Assembly: GCA_900199505.1 (NCBI GenBank)
Contig: FZQV01000011.1
Coordinates: forward strand, 1 to 64,000
DNA length: 64,000 nt
Reading direction: 5' to 3'
Origin: Ruaniaceae bacterium KH17
GTDB lineage: Bacteria > Actinomycetota > Actinomycetes > Actinomycetales > Actinomycetaceae
A program made the position numbers and the translations under genes. How positions within the stretch are numbered: position 1 is the first letter of the stretch; the number at the start of each line of letters is the position of its first letter. Under the pieces are notes generated by a model. That model was not told the DNA's origin and searched no databases. It saw only the letters and a list, made by a program, of their open reading frames with translations. Positions 7,996 to 17,462 of this stretch are shown piece after piece.

Positions 7996-9594
7996 TCATG
8001 GCCAGGGGTAGAAGCGGTCCGTCGGCACTCCCCCAACCCAACTCACATCGATCCCATTCAGAACCAAAAGCCCGATTGCGATCACGCCCAGCCAGGCGAG
8101 CACGATCAGCACCACCCGCATGGCCCGGAGCGGGAACAGATCTCGCACAGCCAGCCGGGCGCCGTCGCGCAGAAACCGCGAACCGGGGCCTACCCACACG
8201 AGAATCGCCAAGAGTCCAGCGGCCGCCCAGAGCGCGGGTGCCGCCGGGAAGCGATACGGATTGGAGAGGTACAGGCCGCCAACAATCAGGCCACCCACCA
8301 GCGCCACCGGAATCAGCATCGTGAGTGCCGCGCGCACCAGTTGCACGGGGATGCCCGCGAGTGAGCGTGCCCCGTCACCGCGCCGGATGCCGCGTGTCAT
8401 GGTGGAGACGCGGCGCGCGTTCGCGACGCGCCCCCACGTCCCTGCGATCAATGTGAGCGCGAGGATCGCCACGGCACTCCAGAAGGGCCAGATCGCCGCA
8501 GCCGCGACGCACAGCACGGCCAGGGAGAACACCACGAACCGCGCTGGCGGCGCGGGCAGTGCCCACGCTGGTGGCTGAAGCGGCGGCGGCGCCGGGGCGG
8601 GCCATTGCTGGCCCGGCGCGGGCCAATAGGGACTCGCTGCGGCCCCCGGCGTGTGCAGCTGCTCCGTGCTCCGCACCGCCGGAGTGGGATACCTCGCCGT
8701 CCCACCTGGCAGCAGATCGGTTGCACCAGCCTCGGCAGGCATGACCCGGGTGGGCGGAATCATTGCGGGCTTCTCGGCCTCCAGTTGCGCAATGGCAGCC
8801 GAGAGTTCCAGTTCGCCCCACTGCCCGCCGAGCACGGCGATCACGGAATCGGGATCGAGCCGGTGTTCCGCCTTAGGGTGCAACGCTGCCCGGATCGCCG
8901 TCGCGATCAGCGGATCAACGCCGTCGAGATCCACCACGTGATCGCTCATCCGCTTGATCACGGTCAGCGCCGGCCCGGACCCATATGGAGCCCGCCCGGT
9001 CGCGGCATACGCGAGCACCGCCGCCCATGACCACCAGTCACAGGTACTCGTGACCTCGCCGCCGTTAATCACCTCCGGGTCGAGGTAGCCGGGCGTCCCG
9101 GTGACCATACCCGTCTGGGTAAGCCGCGTATCGTCCGCGATCTGCGAGATCCCAAAGTCGATAATCACCGGCCCGTCGGGACTCATCATCACGTTGCCGG
9201 GCTTCAAGTCACGGTGCACCACGCCCACGCGGTGGATCGAATGCAACGCCTCCGCCAGCCCGACGGCGAGCCCCTCCAGTTCGCGTTCATTGAACGGGCC
9301 TTCGCGGTCCACATCCTGGGAGAGAGTGGGGCCATCGATCAGTTCGGTGACGACGAAGGCATCGTCGTCGTCCACCTCGGCATCCACGACCTGGGCCACC
9401 CGTGCCCCACGGACCCGGTGCAGGAGTTCCACCTCACGCTGGAGCCGAGCCCGCGCGTTCGGGTCCTTCGAAATGTGGGGATGCAGCAGCTTGAAGGCAA
9501 CGGGGTGATCGTCCGCGTCATAGGCGAGCCACACCGTGCCCATTCCGCCGGCGCCAATCTGACGCTCGAGGCGGTACCCGCCGATCTCCTGCAT
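7996..9594 (-). CDS. Membrane Ser/Thr protein kinase without PASTA domains
   Basis: A 532-residue Hanks-type kinase. The N-terminal 260 residues carry the glycine loop GAGGMG, Lys35 in VAFK, HRDLKPGN (catalytic Asp129) and DFG (146-148), and the activation segment ends GTPGYLDPEV. A Pro/Ala-rich linker (about 290-380) leads into a C-terminal block of roughly five membrane helices instead of the single helix plus PASTA repeats of PknB-type kinases. All catalytic residues are kept, so it should be active; its signal and targets are unknown. Placed just upstream of the DsbA-like gene on the same strand. The ATG at 9594 matches the start of the kinase fold; weak ribosome site. Confidence 0.87.
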   Translation of the reverse strand: MQEIGGYRLERQIGAGGMGTVWLAYDADDHPVAFKLLHPHISKDPNARARLQREVELLHRVRGARVAQVVDAEVDDDDAFVVTELIDGPTLSQDVDREGPFNERELEGLAVGLAEALHSIHRVGVVHRDLKPGNVMMSPDGPVIIDFGISQIADDTRLTQTGMVTGTPGYLDPEVINGGEVTSTCDWWSWAAVLAYAATGRAPYGSGPALTVIKRMSDHVVDLDGVDPLIATAIRAALHPKAEHRLDPDSVIAVLGGQWGELELSAAIAQLEAEKPAMIPPTRVMPAEAGATDLLPGGTARYPTPAVRSTEQLHTPGAAASPYWPAPGQQWPAPAPPPLQPPAWALPAPPARFVVFSLAVLCVAAAAIWPFWSAVAILALTLIAGTWGRVANARRVSTMTRGIRRGDGARSLAGIPVQLVRAALTMLIPVALVGGLIVGGLYLSNPYRFPAAPALWAAAGLLAILVWVGPGSRFLRDGARLAVRDLFPLRAMRVVLIVLAWLGVIAIGLLVLNGIDVSWVGGVPTDRFYPWP

Positions 9595-9706
9595 GCCACT
9601 ACTGTCCCATACACGACAAACGTGGCGTGGGTAACTCTGGGCGAAACGGCCTATGCGTGGGCCAGAAGCTGTGCGAGACTTAGCAGTGGTTGCCATACGG
9701 CGGCCA

Positions 9707-9722
9707 GTGTCAAGGTTGACAC
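9707..9722. promoter_or_regulatory. Palindrome in the msiK promoter region
   Basis: GTGTCAA-GG-TTGACAC is a perfect 7-base inverted repeat, 58 bases before the msiK start, with a further CTGACACC at 9723-9730. The right arm contains TTGACA, a possible -35 box. It is a good candidate operator for a sugar-responsive repressor; the regulator is not in this window. Confidence 0.5.
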
Positions 9723-9780
9723 CTGACACCTTTACAACGGATCGTCCGGCACGTACCTGCCGGTGAAGGGAAGTTTTCTC

Positions 9781-10899
9781 ATGGCAACAGTTACCTTTGA
9801 CAAGGCAACGCGTCTGTACCCCGGCGGCGAGCGCCCCGCGGTTGATGGACTCGACCTCCACATTGAAGACGGCGAGTTCCTCGTTCTCGTTGGTCCTTCC
9901 GGTTGTGGAAAGTCCACCTCGCTTCGTATGCTCGCCGGCCTCGAAGAGGTCACCGCGGGCCGCATCATGATCGGCGACCGCGACGTCACCGACATGCAAC
10001 CCAAGGACCGCGACATCGCGATGGTGTTCCAGAACTACGCGCTGTACCCCCACATGACCGTGGCCGACAACATGGGCTTCGCCCTGAAGATCGCCGGCAC
10101 CCCGAAGGCCGAGATCCGCGAGCGCGTGGAAGAGGCCGCCCGCATCCTCGACCTCACCGAGTACCTCGAGCGCAAGCCGAAGGCGCTTTCCGGTGGTCAG
10201 CGTCAGCGTGTTGCCATGGGCCGCGCGATCGTGCGCCAGCCGCAGGTGTTCCTCATGGACGAGCCGCTGTCGAACCTCGACGCCAAGCTCCGTGTGCAGA
10301 CCCGTACGCAGATCGCATCACTGCAGCGCCGCCTCGGCGTCACCACCGTCTACGTCACGCACGACCAGACTGAGGCCCTCACCATGGGTGACCGCATCGC
10401 GGTCCTCAAGGACGGCCTGCTCCAGCAGGTCGGCACCCCGCGCGACATGTACGACACCCCGGCGAACGAGTTCGTCGCCGGCTTCATCGGCTCCCCCGCC
10501 ATGAACATCGGCAAGTTCCACATCGAGGGCGACGAGGCCGTGCACGGCGATGCTCGCATCCCGCTGACCCGCGCCGTGATCGATTCGCTGAGCGGCCCGG
10601 CCATCACGGTCGGTTTCCGCCCCGAGTCGCTGAACGTGGTTGCCGCCGGCACCCCGGGCGCGATCCCGATGAGCGTGGATCTGGTCGAGGAGCTCGGCTC
10701 GGACGCCTTCGTCTACGGCGCCGTGACCGGTTCGGCCGGTGCGGACGGCAAGGTCGGCTCGGGCGACGACTCGAACCAGTGCGTGGTTCGTGTGGACCCG
10801 CGCGACACCCCGAAGATCGGCGACGTTCTCAACGTGGTCGTGAAGCCGGGCGAGCTGCACCTCTTCGACGCCGCCACGGGTGAGCGTCTCGCGCAGTAA
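9781..10899 (+). CDS. msiK: MsiK/UgpC-type sugar ABC transporter ATPase
   Basis: A 372-residue ABC ATPase of the MalK/UgpC/MsiK group. Residues 38-45 form Walker A (GPSGCGKS); FQNYALYPHMTV is the Q-loop region, LSGGQRQRVAMGRAI the signature, FLMDEPLSNLDAKLR Walker B, and VYVTHDQTEALTMGDR the H-loop. The C-terminal 130 residues are the regulatory OB-fold (TOBE) typical of carbohydrate importers. No permease or binding-protein genes are nearby, which fits MsiK, an ATPase shared by several sugar importers. Start supported by GAAGGGAAG upstream; the gene is followed by a strong terminator. Third positions favour C in a way typical of a highly expressed gene. Confidence 0.88.
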   Translation: MATVTFDKATRLYPGGERPAVDGLDLHIEDGEFLVLVGPSGCGKSTSLRMLAGLEEVTAGRIMIGDRDVTDMQPKDRDIAMVFQNYALYPHMTVADNMGFALKIAGTPKAEIRERVEEAARILDLTEYLERKPKALSGGQRQRVAMGRAIVRQPQVFLMDEPLSNLDAKLRVQTRTQIASLQRRLGVTTVYVTHDQTEALTMGDRIAVLKDGLLQQVGTPRDMYDTPANEFVAGFIGSPAMNIGKFHIEGDEAVHGDARIPLTRAVIDSLSGPAITVGFRPESLNVVAAGTPGAIPMSVDLVEELGSDAFVYGAVTGSAGADGKVGSGDDSNQCVVRVDPRDTPKIGDVLNVVVKPGELHLFDAATGERLAQ

Positions 10900-10907
10900 T
10901 CCCTCAT

Positions 10908-10946
10908 AGAAGAAGGGCGGTCCCATCCTGGGGCCGCCCTTCTTCT
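10908..10946 (+). terminator. Rho-independent terminator after msiK
   Basis: AGAAGAAGGGCGG (10908-10920) pairs perfectly with CCGCCCTTCTTCT (10934-10946) around a 13-base loop. It begins 9 bases after the msiK stop codon. Confidence 0.85.
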
Positions 10947-10995
10947 GCCTCCACCCGCATTCAGCCCCCCGCCCGGCCCCAGCCCCGCCCACTCT

Positions 10996-11069
10996 CCAAA
11001 CTTGTGCTGTAGGTGCACATTCTGAGGCAATGTGAGCGGTCACGCCGTGCACCCACAGCACAAGTTTGG
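10996..11069. repeat. R1 palindromic repeat, copy 1
   Basis: Outer arms CCAAACTTGTGCTGT and ACAGCACAAGTTTGG are complementary and enclose a second pair GGTGCAC/GTGCACC. The same outer arm, AACTTGTGCT, occurs at 17391, 37176, 46631 and 61865. It lies in the intergenic space before the DUF4032 gene. Confidence 0.8.
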
Positions 11070-11125
11070 CTGGGGCGGTGGCGGAGGGCCTTGGGGTGGC
11101 GGCACTGAGGCAATAGGCTTAAGCC

Positions 11126-12373
11126 GTGCCAAGCAGACTCAAGATCACCGCCGCGACACTCGACCCCGCGTTCCTCGACCTGCCGTGGAGTACTCCGCTC
11201 GAGGAGTGGCCCGAGAACGTCCTGGCGCCGCTCCCCCGCGGTATCTCGCGGCACGTGGTGCGCTTCGCCCGACTCTCCGGCCAGGTTGTTGCCGTCAAAG
11301 AGATCTCCCACGAAGTGGCACAACGCGAATACAACCTCCTGCGCCTCATCGACAAGATGGACGTGCCCTCCGTAGAACCCCTCGCCGTCGTCCATGGCCG
11401 AACCGATGCCAACGGCGAGGAACTGAACGCCGCGCTCGTCACGAAACACCTGCAGTATTCGCTGCCCTACCGCGCCGTGTTCTCACAGCACATGCGCCCC
11501 AAGACCGCCTTCCGCCTCATCGACGCGCTCGCCGTGCTCATGGTGCGGCTACACCTGCTCGGCTTCTACTGGGGCGATGTCTCGCTCTCCAACACCCTGT
11601 TCCGACGGGATGCCGGCGCCTTCGCGGCCTACCTGGTGGACGCCGAGACCGGCGAACTCCACGAAAACCTAACTCCCGGCCAGCGCAACTACGACATCGA
11701 CCTCGCGCGCACAAACATCATCGGCGAACTCTTCGACCTTCAGGCCGGTGGGATGCTCGATGAGAGCGAGGACGCAATCCACATCGGCGACCGCATCCAC
11801 GAGCGCTACCACGAGCTGTGGGAGGAGGTCACCGGCGAAGAGGTAATCGCAACCAATGAACGCTGGCGCGTCACGGATCGGATCAACCGTTTGAACGATC
11901 TCGGCTTCGAGGTGGACGAGCTGGCCATCACGTCCGACGACGACGGCACCCGAGTCCGCTTGCGGCCGAAGGTTGTGGACGCCGGCCACTTCCACCGCCA
12001 GATCATGCGCCTGACCGGGCTCGACGTGGAAGAGAACCAAGCGCGCCGGATGCTCAATGACCTCGACGAATACCGGGCGATCACGAATCAGCAGGATGAG
12101 CCGATCGAGCTCGTCGCGCACGAATGGCTGGCCACGATCTATTCGCCCACCATCCAGATGGTGCCGCGTGATCTGCGGGCGCGTATCGCGGGGCCGGAGC
12201 TCTTTCACGAGATTCTCGAGCACCGTTGGTACATGTCCCAGAAACTCAAGCGCGATGTGCCCACATGGGAGGCCGTCAAAGACTACTCGGAGAAATTCCT
12301 CGTGCGCCGGCGCGACGAGCGCGTCTATATGGCGACCACGCAGGAACTCCCCCGCATCGCAACCGAAGAATAG
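11126..12373 (+). CDS. DUF4032 protein with kinase-like N-terminal region
   Basis: A 415-residue protein typical of the actinobacterial DUF4032 family. The first 200 residues resemble small kinase folds of the lipopolysaccharide-kinase type: QVVAVKEI carries a lysine at a VAxK-like position, a glutamate-rich helix follows, and GDVSLSNTLF resembles a catalytic HxDxxxxN loop, followed by YLVDAETGE in the position of the metal-binding loop. The C-terminal half (about 250-400) is the DUF4032 region proper. Function is not known. A GTG start is used; TAGGCT sits six bases before it and no ribosome site is present, so the transcript may be leaderless. Confidence 0.75.
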   Translation: MPSRLKITAATLDPAFLDLPWSTPLEEWPENVLAPLPRGISRHVVRFARLSGQVVAVKEISHEVAQREYNLLRLIDKMDVPSVEPLAVVHGRTDANGEELNAALVTKHLQYSLPYRAVFSQHMRPKTAFRLIDALAVLMVRLHLLGFYWGDVSLSNTLFRRDAGAFAAYLVDAETGELHENLTPGQRNYDIDLARTNIIGELFDLQAGGMLDESEDAIHIGDRIHERYHELWEEVTGEEVIATNERWRVTDRINRLNDLGFEVDELAITSDDDGTRVRLRPKVVDAGHFHRQIMRLTGLDVEENQARRMLNDLDEYRAITNQQDEPIELVAHEWLATIYSPTIQMVPRDLRARIAGPELFHEILEHRWYMSQKLKRDVPTWEAVKDYSEKFLVRRRDERVYMATTQELPRIATEE

Positions 12374-12382
12374 GGCGTGCCG

Positions 12383-13555
12383 CTACCAGTTCCGTGCGGG
12401 GCGATTCTCGCGGACCTCACGCAGTAGCTCCGTGATCGAAAGCCCGGCGACTCCATTCGCCACGATCGTGCCGCCCGCACCCATGAAGAGCGCCTTTGAC
12501 AGCCCCTTCGAGCGCGTGAGGCCGACCGCAATCAAGGCGCCTCCGATCACGATCGCCGCAGCAGAGGGCGCGCGCGTCGCCACCGGATGGTCACGCTCGA
12601 GTCCCTCCAAGCGATCGGCAAATGGTGCCTCCTGAATGACATCATCCACCAAGTAGCTCAGCGTCTCGCCAGCGGTGGGAGGGGTGATCACCACGACGTC
12701 GTCGACCTCGTGGGCGGGCGTCGAGCCCGCGAAGAATCCACGAACCGCCTCGGGCGCGCCAAGCGCTCCCAGGAGTTGCTGCGCGTCCCCCACAGCGGGA
12801 TCGAGCGCCCGCGCGAGGGCCTCGCTTTCGCCGCCAAAGACGGCAACGGCGTCCACCAAGTCCTGGTCCTGCGCCAACTCCGACAGTGCATCCGCCGCAG
12901 CACCGTCGAGCTGGAGCGGGATGAGTGTGCGGGCCACACCCCACCCGACGCCCATGGTGAGATCCTTCGACTCGAAGAACATCGCGGAACGGTGCTCGAG
13001 GCTGAGCACCTGGACGGAGGCCGTATCGGTCACGATCGGAAGCGAATCGCCTTCCTCGGTGAGGATCACGCTGCGATCGCCCAATGGGAGCACCACGATC
13101 GGCTCGCCCAGATTGCGCGCAACGGCCGCAACCTCGGCCACGCCACCATCGAGGAAGGTCACCGCGCGGATGCCATCACCGTGCGCATGGGAGCAGCCCT
13201 CCTCACCACAGCTCTCGCCGTGCTCGTGCTCCTGCTCGTCGATTGAGAGATCGCCTTGGGTCTCGTCCTCGGGCTCCTCGACGTTCGTGTAGCGGCCCAC
13301 CTCGATCCCCACGTCAAAGGTGATCCCGATATCCGCCACCAGATCCTCGAGCTCGATGCCCGAGGCGAGCTGATCGTCCTCACGCGCGATGGCCACCCGC
13401 TCTTCGTCATCAATCAGGAAGCGCAGCGCCACGATGTCACTCTCGGCGCCGTCCACCACCGCGAGGATTCGGTGCCCGTCGAGGTAGTTGATGAACGTAT
13501 CGAGCGGCCCGTCCCAACCGATGAGGGCGCCGTCGGCCCGCTGCCAGGACGTCAT
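12383..13555 (-). CDS. Uncharacterised protein with His/Cys cluster and C-terminal membrane helix
   Basis: A 390-residue protein I do not recognise. An acidic middle segment contains a dense His/Cys cluster, H110, H112, C116, C121, H123 and H125, within EHEHGESCGEEGCSHAHG, which looks able to bind zinc or another metal. The C-terminus has one or two hydrophobic helices (about 335-375: AAIVIGGALIAVGL and ALFMGAGGTIVANG). Its start codon overlaps the rlmB stop as ATGA, so translation is probably coupled; GGGAGAAG precedes the start. The shared transcript runs cysS-rlmB-this gene. A link to translation is suggested by context only. Confidence 0.7.
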   Translation of the reverse strand: MTSWQRADGALIGWDGPLDTFINYLDGHRILAVVDGAESDIVALRFLIDDEERVAIAREDDQLASGIELEDLVADIGITFDVGIEVGRYTNVEEPEDETQGDLSIDEQEHEHGESCGEEGCSHAHGDGIRAVTFLDGGVAEVAAVARNLGEPIVVLPLGDRSVILTEEGDSLPIVTDTASVQVLSLEHRSAMFFESKDLTMGVGWGVARTLIPLQLDGAAADALSELAQDQDLVDAVAVFGGESEALARALDPAVGDAQQLLGALGAPEAVRGFFAGSTPAHEVDDVVVITPPTAGETLSYLVDDVIQEAPFADRLEGLERDHPVATRAPSAAAIVIGGALIAVGLTRSKGLSKALFMGAGGTIVANGVAGLSITELLREVRENRPARNW

Positions 13556-14520
13556 TTCTTCTCCCGCAATTGAGTGACTTGGTAGAGGCAAATACCGGTG
13601 GCGACCGCGGCGTTCAGAGATTCCACGTTCGCGGAAATCGGAATCGCGGCCGTGACGTCGCAGGTCTCGCGCACGAGCCGCGAGAGGCCAGCGCCCTCCG
13701 CACCAGTCACGAGCACCAGGGGCTGGTCGTACAGCTCAAGCGTGCCGATGTCGATCGCACCCACGCCGTCCAGGCCCACCACGAAGTAGCCCTGCGTCTT
13801 CAGGTCCGTGAGGGCGCGCACCAGGTTGGTCACGCGAGCCACCTCGACGTGCGCGAGTGCGCCGGCGGAAACCTTCCAAACTGACGCCGTGACCCCGGCG
13901 GCTCTGCGCTCAGGGATGATGACGCCGTCGGCCCCAAAAGCGCCGGCACTACGGATCACCGCGCCGAGGTTATGCGGATCGGTGACGCCATCGAGCGCCA
14001 CGAAGAGCGGCAGGGTCAGCTTCTCGCTCGCGCGGGCCACGAGGTCATCCAGATCCGCATACTCATGCGGCGGCACCGCGATCGCGATGCCCTGGTGCGA
14101 CTGGCCAGCCGAAATCGCCTCGAGCTCGCCGCGCGTCACCTCGTACAGCGGCGCGCCCGATTCGGTGGCTGCACGCAGGACCTCGGAGACGCGCTCGTCA
14201 CCGGACAGGCCACCCGCGGCATAGACGCCGAGAATCGGGATCCCCGCGCCCACAGCCTCGGTCACGGCGTTGCGCCCCACCACGAACTCGGTGTCACGCG
14301 GCAGCGCCTTCACCCAGCCGGGCGTGCGGCGCTTCGGTGCCGCGGCCTCACGGCGGTCCGACTCCTGCTTCCTCTTGTGGGCCGCGTGGTAGGTGCGATC
14401 CTCCGCCTTCGGCGTGGGACCCTTGCCTTCGAGCCCGCGCCGGCGCTGCCCGCCCGAACCCACCTTCTGGCGCGAACCGCCCTTACGGACGGCGCCCTTG
14501 CGTTGCGAGTTTCCAGCCAT
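13552..14520 (-). CDS. rlmB: 23S rRNA (guanosine-2'-O)-methyltransferase RlmB
   Basis: A 322-residue SpoU/TrmH-family methyltransferase. The first 70 residues are a basic, probably unstructured extension. Then follow the substrate-binding N-domain (FVVGRNAVTEAV) and the SPOUT knot: DGVTDPHNLGAVIRSAGAFGADGVI, LVLVTGAEGAGLSRLV and IPISANVESLNAAVATGICLYQ. It methylates G2251-type positions of 23S rRNA with S-adenosylmethionine. The start codon overlaps the cysS stop by one base (TGATG) and its stop overlaps the next start (ATGA). The position next to cysS, ispF, ispD and carD is a conserved actinobacterial arrangement. Confidence 0.92.
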   Translation of the reverse strand: MAGNSQRKGAVRKGGSRQKVGSGGQRRRGLEGKGPTPKAEDRTYHAAHKRKQESDRREAAAPKRRTPGWVKALPRDTEFVVGRNAVTEAVGAGIPILGVYAAGGLSGDERVSEVLRAATESGAPLYEVTRGELEAISAGQSHQGIAIAVPPHEYADLDDLVARASEKLTLPLFVALDGVTDPHNLGAVIRSAGAFGADGVIIPERRAAGVTASVWKVSAGALAHVEVARVTNLVRALTDLKTQGYFVVGLDGVGAIDIGTLELYDQPLVLVTGAEGAGLSRLVRETCDVTAAIPISANVESLNAAVATGICLYQVTQLREKK

Positions 14521-15917
14521 CAGCTCCCCTTCACCTGCCAGCGCGCGCCGTCCACGCCGTCCTCCACGAGGATGCCTGCGGCTGCGAGCCGGTCACGAAT
14601 CTCATCTGCGCGCGTCCAATCGCGCTCCTCGCGGGCGCTGACCCGCTCGTCCAGCAGCGCCTCCACCAGGGTGGCGAGTGCCGCATCCGAGGCCGACGAC
14701 GACTCCTCGGCCCAGTCCTTCGGGTCCAGTCCCAGCACGCTCAGCATGGCGGTCACGGCGCCGAGCTCGGCGAGCACGGCCTCGTGATCCTCGTGGGTGA
14801 GCGCGATGTTGCCGCGGCGCACGTGCTCGTGGATCGCGGCGAAAGCTGCGGGGGTGCCGAGATCGTCGTCCATCGCCTCGGTGAACTCCGCGGGGAGCGT
14901 CTCGAGGTCCACTCCGCTGATCGCCGAGCCCACGAACTCGGTGGCGCGCTCCACGAAGCCCGTGAAGCGCTCCCAGTTCGAGCCGGCCTCGGCGAGTGTG
15001 ACGTCCGAGAACTCCATCATGGTGCGGTAGTGCGCGGAGATGAGGGCCAGCCGAACGACCGGCGCCGAATACTGCTCCAGCACGCTGGCGGCCGAGAGCG
15101 AGTTGCCGAGCGACTTGCTCATCTTCTCGCCGGACTGCGTCACCCACGCCGAGTGAACCCAGTACTTCACGAAGCCCCAGCCGGCCGCCGTGGACTGCGC
15201 TAGCTCGTTCTCATGATGCGGGAAACGTAGGTCGAGACCGCCGCCGTGGATGTCGAAGGTCTCGCCGAGGTAGCGGTGCGCCATGGCCGAGCACTCGAGG
15301 TGCCAACCCGGCCGACCGCGGCCCCATGGCGTGGGCCAGGAAGCGGTCTGCGGCTCGCCCGGCTTGGGCGCCTTCCACAGCGCGAAGTCGCGCTGGTCTC
15401 GCTTGTCCGAGACCTCATCTTCGCCCTGCGTCACCTCGTTCTGGTTCGTGAGCTTGCCGTACTCGGGCCAGGAACTCACGGAGAAGTAGACGTTGCCACT
15501 GTCCCCCACGTAGGCGTGGCCGCGCTCGATCAGGAGCGCGATCAGCTCCACCATCTCGGTGACGTGACCGGTTGCGCGCGGTTCGTAGGTGGGCGGCAGG
15601 ATCCCGAGTGCGGCGTAGGCGGCGGTGAACTCCTTCTCGTGGCGGTACGCCCATGCCCACCAGGGCGCAGCGTGCTCGGCCGACTTCGCCAGAATCTTGT
15701 CATCGACGTCGGTCACATTCTGTACGTGCGTCACCGCGTAGCCGCTGCGCTCCAGCCAGCGCCGCAGCACATCGAAGGTGAGTGCCGTGCGCATGTGGCC
15801 CACGTGCGGGGACGACTGCACGGTGGCACCACACACATACATTCCGACGGCGCCGGGGACCAGCGGCTCGAAAAGCCGCACGGTCCGCGATTGGGAATCG
15901 TAGAGGTGAAGTGCCAT
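14520..15917 (-). CDS. cysS: Cysteinyl-tRNA synthetase
   Basis: A 465-residue class I aminoacyl-tRNA synthetase. It shows the zinc-site cysteine in [12 protein letters not shown] as the HIGH motif (SPHVGHMRT), WHLECSAM and [14 protein letters not shown] of the cysteine pocket, and KMSKS in [12 protein letters not shown]. It ligates cysteine to tRNA-Cys in the cytosol. The start at 15917 opens the family's usual LHLYDS beginning. TACCCT six bases before the ATG and no clear ribosome site suggest a leaderless transcript. It heads the cysS-rlmB unit and is divergent from an MFS gene that separates it from ispF. Confidence 0.96.
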   Translation of the reverse strand: MALHLYDSQSRTVRLFEPLVPGAVGMYVCGATVQSSPHVGHMRTALTFDVLRRWLERSGYAVTHVQNVTDVDDKILAKSAEHAAPWWAWAYRHEKEFTAAYAALGILPPTYEPRATGHVTEMVELIALLIERGHAYVGDSGNVYFSVSSWPEYGKLTNQNEVTQGEDEVSDKRDQRDFALWKAPKPGEPQTASWPTPWGRGRPGWHLECSAMAHRYLGETFDIHGGGLDLRFPHHENELAQSTAAGWGFVKYWVHSAWVTQSGEKMSKSLGNSLSAASVLEQYSAPVVRLALISAHYRTMMEFSDVTLAEAGSNWERFTGFVERATEFVGSAISGVDLETLPAEFTEAMDDDLGTPAAFAAIHEHVRRGNIALTHEDHEAVLAELGAVTAMLSVLGLDPKDWAEESSSASDAALATLVEALLDERVSAREERDWTRADEIRDRLAAAGILVEDGVDGARWQVKGS

Positions 15918-16023
15918 GTTCCAAGGGTATCGTCCTGCTGGACATTGGTTGAGCGTGGGCGCAAGCGCATGATCACGGAGTCCAGATCCGGGCATTCTGG
16001 CGGGAGTTCGGTAGCTTTGTGCC

Positions 16024-17385
16024 ATGAGCACAGTTGTCGCTGAGAGCGCGCCGTCCCCCGTCTCGAAAAAGAAGATCGTCTCCTGGGCATTTTGGGACTG
16101 GGGCACACAGCCCTTCGACACCGTGATCACCACGTTCGTGTTCTCGGTCTATCTCACGGCCAGCCATTTCGGCTCGGAGAACTTCACTTCCCAGGCGCTC
16201 GCGACGGCCACGGCGATCGGAGGAGTATTCATTGCGCTCCTCGCCCCGGTCCTCGGCCAGAACGCGGACCGTACCGGGCACACCGTCAAGAACCTGAGAT
16301 GGCTCACGTGGGCGTTGGCGGCGATCTCGATGCTGCTGTTCTTCGTGAAGCCCGAAAACTCCCCGGTGCTCAACCTCTTCGGCACCGACTTCCCGGTATA
16401 CCTCCTGCTCGGTCTCACCCTACTTGCAACGGGTTCCGTGATTTCAGCGATCGCAGGCGTCAACAACAATGCACTGCTCAACACAATCTCGACGCAGCAG
16501 AACATCGGACGTATCTCGGGCTTCGGCTGGGGCATGGGCTACCTTGGCGGCATCCTCGTGCTCCTCGCGATCTACTTCCTGTTCATCCAGCCGGAGAAGG
16601 GCCTGTTCGGCGTCACCAGCGAGAACGGAATGGACATCCGCGTCTCGATGATCCTCTGCGGACTATGGACGCTGATCTTCACGATCCCCATGTTCCTCAA
16701 CCTGAAGGACACCCCCAAGATCCCGCCCGCGGAAAAGGTGGGCGTGGTCGAGTCCTACAAGATGCTCGGCCAGTCGATCGCGCGGATCTGGCGCGCCTCC
16801 CCGCACACGATCTACTTCCTGCTTGCCTCGGCACTCTTCCGTGACGGCCTCGCGGGCGTGTTCGCGTTCGGTGCCGTGATTGCGGCCGGAACCTTCGGTT
16901 TCACGGCCGGCGAGGTGATCATCTTTGGCGCCGCCGCGAACATCATTGCGGGTGTCTCCACGATGCTCTTCGGGCTACTGGATGACAAGATCGGACCGAA
17001 GACGGTCATCATGATCTCCCTAAGCATCCTCGTGGCGCTCGGGATCGCGATCTTCCTCTTCCACGATGGCGGCCCCACCGTCTTCTGGATCTGCGGCATG
17101 GCGATGAGTTCGCTCGTGGGGCCGGCGCAGTCCGCGTCACGCTCCTTCCTCGCCCGGCTGATCCCCGTGGGCCGCTCCGGTGAGGTCTTCGGACTCTACG
17201 CGACCACCGGGCGAGTGGTCTCCTTCCTCGCCCCCGCCATGTTCGGCCTCGCGATTGGTATTGGCCACACCGTCACTGGCGAGGCGAACACCCAGTATTG
17301 GGGCATCCTCGGCGTCGTGGTCATCCTCCTCGCCGGCCTTCTCGTGATGATCCCGGTGAAGGGTAAGCAAGACCAGATCGCCTAA
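16024..17385 (+). CDS. MFS transporter, UMF1 (Atg22-like) family
   Basis: A 453-residue membrane protein with about twelve hydrophobic helices. The opening [25 protein letters not shown] is the hallmark of the UMF1 family (WAxYDWxxxxF), related to yeast Atg22 amino-acid effluxers. Another family stretch is [14 protein letters not shown]-like [15 protein letters not shown]. Bacterial members are poorly characterised; the substrate is unknown. TAGCTT lies six bases before the ATG, so the message may be leaderless. The gene lies in opposite orientation inside the otherwise conserved carD-ispD-ispF-cysS-rlmB series, which suggests insertion at this site. Confidence 0.85.
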   Translation: MSTVVAESAPSPVSKKKIVSWAFWDWGTQPFDTVITTFVFSVYLTASHFGSENFTSQALATATAIGGVFIALLAPVLGQNADRTGHTVKNLRWLTWALAAISMLLFFVKPENSPVLNLFGTDFPVYLLLGLTLLATGSVISAIAGVNNNALLNTISTQQNIGRISGFGWGMGYLGGILVLLAIYFLFIQPEKGLFGVTSENGMDIRVSMILCGLWTLIFTIPMFLNLKDTPKIPPAEKVGVVESYKMLGQSIARIWRASPHTIYFLLASALFRDGLAGVFAFGAVIAAGTFGFTAGEVIIFGAAANIIAGVSTMLFGLLDDKIGPKTVIMISLSILVALGIAIFLFHDGGPTVFWICGMAMSSLVGPAQSASRSFLARLIPVGRSGEVFGLYATTGRVVSFLAPAMFGLAIGIGHTVTGEANTQYWGILGVVVILLAGLLVMIPVKGKQDQIA

Positions 17386-17390
17386 ACCCC

Positions 17391-17462
17391 GAACTTGTGC
17401 TGCTCATCCCAGATCTGAGGCCGTATGGACCCCTATTTCTGGGATGAGCAGCACAAGTCTGG
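17391..17462. repeat. R1 palindromic repeat, copy 2
   Basis: The arms AACTTGTGCTGCTCATCCC and GGGATGAGCAGCACAAGT pair over more than 20 bases (17392-17413 with 17438-17459) around a GC-rich loop. It begins 6 bases after the MFS stop codon and could double as a terminator. Confidence 0.85.
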
